6,054 nucleotides of DNA. Origin: Syntrophomonadaceae bacterium. GTDB lineage: Bacteria > Bacillota > Syntrophomonadia > Syntrophomonadales > Syntrophomonadaceae. Made by a program: the position numbers and the translations under genes. Under the pieces are notes generated by a model. That model was not told where the DNA came from. It worked only from the letters and a program-made list of their open reading frames with translations, and ran no database searches. The stretch spans positions 1-6,054 of the forward strand of contig JAAZOA010000071.1 in assembly GCA_012798055.1 (NCBI GenBank), read 5' to 3'. Below, piece by piece: positions 1 through 4,935 of this stretch (the stretch's first letter is position 1; the number at the start of each line of letters is the position of its first letter).

Positions 1-469
1 ACTTTTTCTTGAGCCCGGCCGCTACTGCGGCAGGAACCAATGCGCTTACATCTCCCCCCAGCATAGCGGCTTCTTTGACACCGGTAGAACTAATATAAAT
101 ATAGTCGGAATCAGCCATCATAAATACCGTCTCTACCTCGGGCATCAGTTTCTTGTTAAACATCGACATGGTGGCCTCATACTCGAAATCGGTCAAAGTG
201 CGCAATCCCCGGATGATATACTGCGCCTTTTTGTCCCGCAGATAATCGACCAGCAACCCGGAAAAACAGTCAATTTCGATATTTTTCAGGTGTTTGGTCG
301 CTTCAGCGATGAATTCTTTCCTTTCCGGCTGAGTAAAAAGCGCTTTTTTATAGACATTATGCACCACTGCCACGATTATCCGGTCAAATAGAGGACTGGT
401 GCGCTCCAGAAGGTCAACATGCCCATTGGTTATCGGATCGAAACTGCCCGCATATACCCCTATCTTCAC
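1..469 (-). CDS. coaD: Phosphopantetheine adenylyltransferase (3' end cut by window edge)
   Basis: CoaD transfers AMP from ATP to 4'-phosphopantetheine to make dephospho-CoA, the penultimate step of CoA synthesis in the cytosol. The reading frame is open for 156 codons to the window edge. The family is about 160 residues long, so only a few C-terminal residues should be missing. The N-terminus MKIGVYAGSFDPITNGH carries the nucleotidyltransferase T/HxGH motif (TNGH, residues 14-17). IIRGLR (85-90) supplies the conserved arginines, and ISSTGVKE (126-133) matches the ISSxxVKE motif. The start is GTG at 469. An ATG at 474-472 is followed directly by a stop, whereas AAGGAG at 484-479 sits 9 nt before the GTG. 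The gene lies downstream of a strong terminator and seems to have its own promoter. Identity is secure; no frameshift is visible. Confidence 0.96.
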   Translation of the reverse strand, partial: MKIGVYAGSFDPITNGHVDLLERTSPLFDRIIVAVVHNVYKKALFTQPERKEFIAEATKHLKNIEIDCFSGLLVDYLRDKKAQYIIRGLRTLTDFEYEATMSMFNKKLMPEVETVFMMADSDYIYISSTGVKEAAMLGGDVSALVPAAVAAGLKKK

Positions 470-478
470 TACATGATT

Positions 479-486
479 CTCCTTTT
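479..486 (-). promoter_or_regulatory. Ribosome binding site deciding the coaD GTG start
   Basis: The minus strand reads AAAAGGAG here, 9 nt before the GTG at 469. The only nearby ATG (474-472) would be 4 nt from it and is immediately followed by TAG, so GTG is the only start that opens the CoaD frame. Confidence 0.8.
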
Positions 487-540
487 GCCCTGCCGCAAGG
501 CCAAAAAGGCTTGATAACGCCAGCAAGCCAGGGCTGCTTG
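487..540 (-). promoter_or_regulatory. Folded leader just upstream of coaD, attenuator-like
   Basis: On the minus strand GGCTTG (529-524) can pair with CAAGCC (513-508), and five T residues (507-503) follow, which resembles a short intrinsic terminator. Alternative pairings compete for the same bases: CAAGC (540-536) with GCTTG (528-524), and CAAGCC (513-508) with GGCCTTG (502-496, one bulge). GCCCTG (534-529) can also pair with CAGGGC (492-487), directly before the Shine-Dalgarno. The pairings are seen in the sequence; a regulatory role is inferred. The T-run is short and the main stem only 6 bp, so it may simply be a structured 5' UTR. Confidence 0.35.
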
Positions 541-572
541 ATAGTTAATATCTCCCTGTATTCAATATTCCG

Positions 573-586
573 ATACTGTTTAGTAT
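573..586. promoter_or_regulatory. Inverted repeat at the predicted coaD transcription start
   Basis: ATACT-GTTT-AGTAT is a perfect 5-bp dyad with a 4-nt centre. It overlaps the edge of the -10 and covers the predicted start site, where a repressor operator could sit. The arms are short and AT-rich, so chance is possible; no known regulator site is recognised. Confidence 0.25.
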
Positions 587-612
587 TTTAGCATGGATAG
601 CAATTAAAACAA
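585..612 (-). promoter_or_regulatory. Candidate sigma-A promoter for coaD
   Basis: On the minus strand the -35 candidate is TTGTTT (612-607), a 16-nt spacer follows, and the -10 is TAAAAT (590-585, 5 of 6 matches to consensus). The -10 is preceded by TGC (593-591), an extended -10 element that can offset the weak -35. Transcription would begin near 578, giving a leader of about 110 nt. The strong terminator at 663-695 makes an independent promoter for coaD necessary. A weaker alternative (TTGAAT with TATCAA, 16-nt spacer) lies nearer the gene. Confidence 0.5.
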
Positions 613-662
613 CAGTAAATCAGGGTTCAAATCCAGGCTTATTTCAGTGACTCTCTGCAAGC

Positions 663-695
663 AAAAAGAGGATTCCTCCCGAAGGAGGAATCCTC
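663..695 (-). terminator. Strong intrinsic terminator of the etf/Fe-S oxidoreductase operon
   Basis: On the minus strand a perfect 12-bp stem (695-684 with 679-668) closes on a TTCG loop (683-680), with a C-G closing pair, the extra-stable C(UUCG)G tetraloop. Five T residues (667-663) follow at once. It lies 14 nt after the stop codon of the Fe-S oxidoreductase and isolates that operon from coaD. There is no equivalent T-run on the plus strand. Confidence 0.95.
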
Positions 696-709
696 ATGGT
701 AACTTGACC

Positions 710-2845
710 TTAGGACATCGACTGCCAGAGTACTTCGGCAACATCCAAAACCTTGGTGGGATCTTCAACATCCGTTTCCACACCCTTGACGCCGTCAGCT
801 ATCATGGTCAGGCAGAAAGGACAGTTGGTTACGATCATCTGCGGCGCAGGAGCCAGCAGTTGGTCGGTTCTGGTGTCATTGATGCGCTTGTAGCCTTCCA
901 CTGCATGTTCTTCCAACCACATGCGGCCGCCGCCAGCACCGCAACAGAATCCGAAGTTGCGGCCTTTTTCGATCTCTATGATACTGCCGCCAGCAGCTTT
1001 CAAAACTGCCCGAGGCTGATCATAAACACCATTGTGGCGTCCCAGGAAGCAGGAATCGTGATAGGTCATCTTGGCACCCAGGGCTTTATTGGGTTTCAGC
1101 TTGCCTTCCGCAATCAGCTTGGCCAAAATCTCGGTATAGTGATATACCTCAAATTTGCCGCCCATCTGCGGATACTCGTTCTTCAGGGTATTATAACCAT
1201 GGGGACATACGACTATAATCTTTTTAACCCCGTAGTTGTTGAAAGATTCCAGGTTCTGACTGGCCAATGTCTGGTAGAGGTACTCGTTGCCGAGTCTCCT
1301 AGCCGAATCACCGCAGCAATATTCTTCAGTTCCCAGGTAACCGAAGCTTACACCGGCAGCATTGAGCAGCTTGACCAGGGCTTCTCCGACCCTCTTGTAA
1401 CGATCGTCGAAGGAAACTGCACAGCCTGCATAGAGCAGGTACTCAAATTCCCCGCCGTCTTCAGGCAGCAGGTTGACTATTTCTCTTACGCCGCGCTCTT
1501 GGAGCCAGCCAGCTCTGCCAGCCCAGCCAACACCCCAGGGATTGTAGTTGCGTTCCATGTTGGTGAAAGCTGCTTGGGCTTCGCCAGGCATATCACCCTG
1601 CCACATGACCAGGTTACGGCGAAACTCCGTAATCTTGGGAATGTGTTCGATGTACATCGGGCAATGCTCCATACAGGCCCGGCAGTTGGTGCAGTCCCAG
1701 ATAACGTCAGTGGTTACCACATCGTAGATAAGGCTCTGATCCATAACATTGACAGCTTCAGAAGCTTCTTCGGTCATAGCCATTTCGGCTTCTGCCTCTG
1801 GATGCAATTTGGCCTCTTTGAGATAGGGCGCTTTGGCATCCATATGTTCTTTCATATGTTGAATCAGGGTGATCTTGGGATTCAAGTGTTTGCCGGTATT
1901 ATATGCCGGGCAATTCTCCTGGCATCTTCCGCAGCGAATACACGCATCCAGGTCGAGCAGGTCCTTCCAGCCGAAATCTTCAATTTTCTCGGCGCCAAAG
2001 GATTCAGCTTCTTCGATGTTGTATACCATACGGTTAGCGGAAGGTTCTAGGTCACGGAAGAAATAATTGAACATGCTGGCAAATATGTGCCAGAGTTTGG
2101 TGTAGGGTACTAACGCGATGAACAGGAAGGCGATAGCCATATGGAACCACCACAGGACGCGGTGCCACATGAGCAGGGCATCAACCGACATTCCACTCAT
2201 GGCTAATCCAAAAATCCAGCCGAAAGGCGAGGCAATCTGTTCATAAGGCCTGCCCTCCAGGAAGGGAGTCATCTGCAACTGGGCCTGGACCCTGGCGCCT
2301 TCAATGATGAATCCAGTGAACAGGATAACAAAAATCAGCAGGATTACCCAGCCATCGGATGATTTGGTGTCATTGAGACGCTCCGGCTTCTGGATATAGC
2401 GGATGAAAGCCAGTACCAGGATGCCCACCATCGCCAGGAATCCCAGCACGTCAACGACCCAAGAAAATCCTATGTAGAGAGCACCTGCCAGATGAGGCCA
2501 GCCCAGCCAGTAATGGGCAGCATCGAATCCAGCCGCTGTCGCTAGTACTAGAAATCCCCAGAACAGGAAGGCATGCATCCAACCTGCCAGAGGTTTTCTT
2601 ATCACCCGGGCCTGTGCGAAACTATTCACGAGGAAAGAGACCGTGCGGTCCCATAACCGGTCATTTCTATGAATTTCCCCTTTGGCCAGCATCCATACCG
2701 AGATCCTTTGCCACATGCCAGCCAGAATTATGCCGATGGGAATGAACATGAACAGATAAATCAGCCATTCGTAGGGAATGTTAGCCCCGACCTCGCGCAT
2801 CGGGACTTCATAGAAGCCTCTCAGTTCTTCAAAGCCGAAAATCAT
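710..2845 (-). CDS. Membrane-bound heterodisulfide-reductase-like Fe-S oxidoreductase, probable ETF:(mena)quinone oxidoreductase
   Basis: This 711-residue protein fuses a nitrate reductase gamma/HdrE-like membrane part to an HdrC/HdrD-like iron-sulfur part. About five hydrophobic helices are visible near 25-46, 86-107, 119-149, 166-183 and 221-247. Histidines H91, H111, H228, H235 and H253 are candidate heme b ligands. Two ferredoxin-type clusters follow: C302/C305/C308/C312 and C385/C388/C391/C395. Two CCG domains come next: C475, C510-C511, C547 with CPHG instead of CxxC, and a complete one at C599, C634-C635, C675/C678. Homologues beside etfBA are proposed to take electrons from EtfAB and reduce menaquinone, with the cluster part facing the cytosol; that role is inferred here from architecture and context. 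The start at 2845 has AAGGAGG 10 nt upstream; M16 has no ribosome site. The gene follows etfA by 90 nt and ends before a terminator. It could instead serve another quinone-linked dehydrogenase. Confidence 0.88.
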   Translation of the reverse strand: MIFGFEELRGFYEVPMREVGANIPYEWLIYLFMFIPIGIILAGMWQRISVWMLAKGEIHRNDRLWDRTVSFLVNSFAQARVIRKPLAGWMHAFLFWGFLVLATAAGFDAAHYWLGWPHLAGALYIGFSWVVDVLGFLAMVGILVLAFIRYIQKPERLNDTKSSDGWVILLIFVILFTGFIIEGARVQAQLQMTPFLEGRPYEQIASPFGWIFGLAMSGMSVDALLMWHRVLWWFHMAIAFLFIALVPYTKLWHIFASMFNYFFRDLEPSANRMVYNIEEAESFGAEKIEDFGWKDLLDLDACIRCGRCQENCPAYNTGKHLNPKITLIQHMKEHMDAKAPYLKEAKLHPEAEAEMAMTEEASEAVNVMDQSLIYDVVTTDVIWDCTNCRACMEHCPMYIEHIPKITEFRRNLVMWQGDMPGEAQAAFTNMERNYNPWGVGWAGRAGWLQERGVREIVNLLPEDGGEFEYLLYAGCAVSFDDRYKRVGEALVKLLNAAGVSFGYLGTEEYCCGDSARRLGNEYLYQTLASQNLESFNNYGVKKIIVVCPHGYNTLKNEYPQMGGKFEVYHYTEILAKLIAEGKLKPNKALGAKMTYHDSCFLGRHNGVYDQPRAVLKAAGGSIIEIEKGRNFGFCCGAGGGRMWLEEHAVEGYKRINDTRTDQLLAPAPQMIVTNCPFCLTMIADGVKGVETDVEDPTKVLDVAEVLWQSMS

Positions 2846-2881
2846 ATTTCCAATTCCTCCTTATACAACAAGCCAGGATAC

Positions 2882-2909
2882 ACTGGACATGCCTTCAGAC
2901 ATATCCAGT
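2882..2909 (-). repeat. Intercistronic inverted repeat between etfA and the Fe-S oxidoreductase gene
   Basis: On the minus strand ACTGGATATG (2909-2900) can pair with CATGTCCAGT (2891-2882), a 10-bp stem with one U·G pair and an 8-nt loop. No T-run follows, so it is not a normal terminator. It lies in the 90-nt gap within the operon and could act in mRNA processing or stability; this role is inferred. Confidence 0.6.
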
Positions 2910-2935
2910 AATCCCAGCAGCAGCTCCTAAAAACC

Positions 2936-3889
2936 CTATTTCTTAAGTTCGGAACAGAGTATGGGTATTACTTTGAACAGATCTGCAACCACCCCAAAAT
3001 CGGAAACATTGAAAATGGGAGCTTCAGTATCTGTATTGATAGCTGCAATAAATTTGGAGGAGGACATACCGGCCAAATGTTGGATGGCTCCGGAAATACC
3101 ACAGGCAACATACAGGTTGGGAAGGACTACCTTACCGGTCTGACCAACCTGGAGTTCGTGTCCCAGCCAGCCTGAGTCGATGGAAGCGCGGGATCCGCCC
3201 ACAGCTGCTCCCAGCAGATCAGCCAGTTGTTCAACCAATTTAATGCCTTCGGGGCCTTTACAGCCACGTCCGCCGGATACGACAACTGCAGCTTCGGAGA
3301 GGTCCGGTCTCGCGGAAACGGTAGGAATGAAGCTCTTGGCAACTTGATATACATCAGCAGCAGTTGCAGCAATTGCAACTTTCACAACTTCGCCTGCACC
3401 AGCGGTGCTGCCAACTTCCCATACGCCGGGGCGGATGGTTGCCAGAACCGGGCTGCCGGTTACTTCTACTTTAGCTAATGCTTTTCCGGCGTAGATGGCT
3501 CTGGTGAAAAAACCTTTGCCAGCCGAAATCTCAGCAGCTACAGCATCGGTGGCCAGACCAGCGTCCAGCTTTTGAGCCAGTCTGGAAGCCATGTCTCTGC
3601 CGTTGAAGGAATGGGCAAACAGCACCGCATTGGGGCTGAATTCCTTGATCATCGCTACCATCTGGGCAACATAAGCACCGGTGTTGTAAGCGGCAAAGAG
3701 ATCATCATCGGCGACCAAAACCTTGTCAGCTCCGGCTGCAGCTAATGCAGGTGCTAATCCCTCAACACCCTTGCCGAATACGACTGCGCTTACCTCGTCG
3801 CCGCCCTTTTTCAGTTCAGAAAGCATTTCAAATGTAACTTTACGGATATTCCCGTCCTTTTGTTCAACAAAAACCCATGTTCCTGCCAT
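2936..3889 (-). CDS. etfA: Electron transfer flavoprotein alpha subunit
   Basis: EtfA pairs with EtfB to form the soluble cytosolic flavoprotein that carries electrons from acyl-CoA dehydrogenases and related enzymes. The 317-residue length is normal, with no ferredoxin-like N-terminal extension. The N-terminal half is the ETF alpha/beta domain. The C-terminal FAD domain begins around SGGRGCKGPEG (205-215) and holds GGSR (R234), GQTGKVV (T251) and the signature GISGAIQHLAGM (264-275, H271). These match the FAD-contacting Arg, Thr and His known from human ETF. AINTDTEAPIF (283-293) and DFGVVADLF complete the signature. The ATG at 3889 has AAGGAGG 7 nt upstream. The gene follows etfB by 43 nt and precedes the membrane Fe-S oxidoreductase, its likely electron acceptor. 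Sequence alone does not settle whether the pair is canonical (one FAD plus AMP) or bifurcating (two FAD). Confidence 0.96.
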   Translation of the reverse strand: MAGTWVFVEQKDGNIRKVTFEMLSELKKGGDEVSAVVFGKGVEGLAPALAAAGADKVLVADDDLFAAYNTGAYVAQMVAMIKEFSPNAVLFAHSFNGRDMASRLAQKLDAGLATDAVAAEISAGKGFFTRAIYAGKALAKVEVTGSPVLATIRPGVWEVGSTAGAGEVVKVAIAATAADVYQVAKSFIPTVSARPDLSEAAVVVSGGRGCKGPEGIKLVEQLADLLGAAVGGSRASIDSGWLGHELQVGQTGKVVLPNLYVACGISGAIQHLAGMSSSKFIAAINTDTEAPIFNVSDFGVVADLFKVIPILCSELKK

Positions 3890-3910
3890 GAATTACCCTC
3901 CTTTTTATCT

Positions 3911-3930
3911 ACATAAATGAAATTTTATGT
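3911..3930 (-). repeat. AT-rich inverted repeat between etfB and etfA
   Basis: ACATAAA (3911-3917) and TTTATGT (3924-3930) form a perfect 7-bp dyad with a 6-nt loop in the 43-nt gap, between the etfB stop and the etfA ribosome site. All but one pair are A-T, so the RNA stem would be weak. It lacks a terminator T-run. Function unknown. Confidence 0.45.
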
Positions 3931-3932
3931 GA

Positions 3933-4685
3933 TTATTTCACTTCGACCTTTACGGTATTCTTCATCCAGTCAGCCAGCTTCGCTGCACAGACATCGGCTT
4001 CGTCTTCGATTTTGATACCTGCGGTCTTGGCAGCAGGCAGAGCGAACTCGACGATCTTGACTTTGTTTTCTACTGCAACAGCATCAACGGTGGCTACCGG
4101 TTTCTTCTTGGCGGCCATAATACCCTTCATGGAAGGATAACGAGGTTCGTTCCAGCTTACCTGGCTGGAAATGACTGCTGGCAGGGCCACTTCGATCACA
4201 GCGGTTCCGCCATCAGCTTCACAGGTGCAGGTGGCTTTGCCGCCAGCGATTTCCACTGAGGTCATTACATTAACATGGGGCAGGCCCAGGATTTCTGCAA
4301 TCCGGGTGGGAACCTGGGAAGAACCATCGTCAGCAGCAACGTGGCCAGCAAGTACCAGGTCAGGATTCTCTGCTTTGATGGCCGCGGCCAGAGCTACGGC
4401 CCGAGCATATTCATCAGCCGCAGTGTCTTGTTTTACCAGGATGCCCCGGTCTGCGCCCATCGCCAGAGCGGTACGGATAGCATCCATGGCCTTGTCGGAA
4501 CCTGCACTAATAACAACTACTTCGGTAGCAACCCCTTTTTCTTTCAACTGAATTCCGCCCTCAACCGCTACCTCATCATAGGGGTTAATGATCAGGTTGA
4601 TACCTGCATCGGAAATTACGCCGCCCTTCAATTCGATCTTGGCTTCGGTGTCAAATGTTTGCTTAACACACACTAGAACCTTCAA
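3933..4685 (-). CDS. etfB: Electron transfer flavoprotein beta subunit (TTG start)
   Basis: EtfB is the small ETF subunit; it binds AMP or a second FAD and docks onto acyl-CoA dehydrogenases. From the TTG the protein has 250 residues and begins MKVLVCVKQTFDT, the usual family N-terminus. Numbered from that start, NPYDEVAVE lies near 34-42, the nucleotide-loop motif DDGSSQVPTRIAEILG near 119-134, and the ETF-beta signature with NEPRYPSMKGIMAAKKKP near 179-196. Its Met (186) sits where human ETF has the Leu that anchors the dehydrogenase. The frame is open to an ATG at 4691, but the Shine-Dalgarno GGAGG (4697-4693) ends one base before that ATG and 7 nt before the TTG, so TTG is preferred. This is the first gene of the probable etfB-etfA-oxidoreductase operon. 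Identity is firm; only the start is open. Confidence 0.95.
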   Translation of the reverse strand: MKVLVCVKQTFDTEAKIELKGGVISDAGINLIINPYDEVAVEGGIQLKEKGVATEVVVISAGSDKAMDAIRTALAMGADRGILVKQDTAADEYARAVALAAAIKAENPDLVLAGHVAADDGSSQVPTRIAEILGLPHVNVMTSVEIAGGKATCTCEADGGTAVIEVALPAVISSQVSWNEPRYPSMKGIMAAKKKPVATVDAVAVENKVKIVEFALPAAKTAGIKIEDEADVCAAKLADWMKNTVKVEVK

Positions 4686-4692
4686 GTTCATT

Positions 4693-4700
4693 CCTCCTTT
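4693..4700 (-). promoter_or_regulatory. Ribosome binding site that decides the etfB start
   Basis: The minus strand reads AAAGGAGG, then AATGAAC, then TTG. The spacing is 7 nt to the TTG at 4685 but only 1 nt to the ATG at 4691, which is too close for normal initiation. Combined with the MKVLVCVKQ N-terminus, this favours TTG. Confidence 0.75.
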
Positions 4701-4776
4701 TCATCTAATGGTTTACTGCTATTCCAGGATAGATTAACCTAAAAACCTACCTTCTAACCATCACCCCCATGAGTAT

Positions 4777-4805
4777 TGTATATATTTACTTTTTGCCTAC
4801 GGCAA
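4777..4805 (-). promoter_or_regulatory. Candidate promoter of the etf operon
   Basis: On the minus strand TTGCCG (4805-4800) and TATACA (4782-4777) are separated by 17 nt, each matching 4 of 6 consensus positions. Shifting the -10 to TACAAT (4780-4775) improves it to 5 of 6 but needs a 19-nt spacer. Transcription would start near 4770, about 85 nt before the TTG. AT-rich -10-like hexamers further upstream (TATAAA 4860-4855, TATAGA 4869-4864) have no good -35. Confidence 0.35.
4793..4805. promoter_or_regulatory. Dyad TTGCC-TAC-GGCAA over the candidate etf -35
   Basis: This is a perfect 5-bp inverted repeat with a 3-nt centre that includes the whole candidate -35 hexamer. It could be an operator for a dimeric regulator. 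No known regulator consensus is recognised. Confidence 0.3.
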
Positions 4806-4851
4806 TTTCACCGCCATAGTCATAGGCTCACCCACGCAAATTAACGGAGCC
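4797..4851 (-). other. Tandem potential stem-loops upstream of etfB
   Basis: In minus-strand orientation, GGCTC (4851-4847) can pair with GAGCC (4829-4825). A second stem, CTATGGC (4819-4813) with GCCGTAG (4803-4797), has 7 bp including one U·G and a 9-nt loop. Neither is followed by a T-run. If transcribed from an upstream start or read-through from hemL, they would form a structured leader. I do not recognise a known riboswitch class. Because the second stem overlaps the candidate -35, it may act only as DNA. Confidence 0.35.
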
Positions 4852-4875
4852 AATTTTATAACTTCTATACTGAAC

Positions 4876-4917
4876 TTTATTTTCCTGCTTTTAAGATTTT
4901 TAAGGTAAAAATTTTTA
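4876..4917. other. A-tract-rich segment downstream of hemL, possible bent DNA
   Basis: Minus-strand A-tracts lie near 4916-4912, 4901-4897, 4892-4889 and 4883-4876, spaced roughly one helical turn apart (about 8 to 15 nt), and include the 12-bp palindrome TAAAAATTTTTA (4906-4917). Such phasing can curve DNA. It lies about 95-140 bp upstream of the candidate etf -10. No GC-rich hairpin with a T-run is seen after hemL, so no clear hemL terminator can be called. Confidence 0.3.
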
Positions 4918-4935
4918 GTGTCTGCCGGGTAGGAG

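Noticed and set aside
622..640. GGGTTCAAATCC, resembling a tRNA T-loop
   Set aside because: The flanking bases do not form the 5-bp T-stem, and no anticodon, D or acceptor arms are found on either side.
647..2050. A 467-codon open frame on the plus strand with a GTG start
   Set aside because: It lies antisense to the Fe-S oxidoreductase, whose motifs prove the minus strand is coding. It begins before the terminator stem, has no ribosome site, and its translation shows no recognisable domain.
2846..2935. A possible 13-codon ORF (MSEGMSSVSWLVV) between etfA and the oxidoreductase gene
   Set aside because: Very short, with no well-placed ribosome site, and it overlaps the intercistronic hairpin, which explains the sequence better.
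4171..4676. Two plus-strand open frames of 126 and 133 codons inside etfB
   Set aside because: They are shadows of etfB, which has clear family motifs on the minus strand; neither has a ribosome site or recognisable domain.
4797..4851. Possible riboswitch such as c-di-GMP, fluoride or Moco RNA upstream of etfB
   Set aside because: The stems are real, but I could not find the conserved cores of these classes, so no class is assigned.
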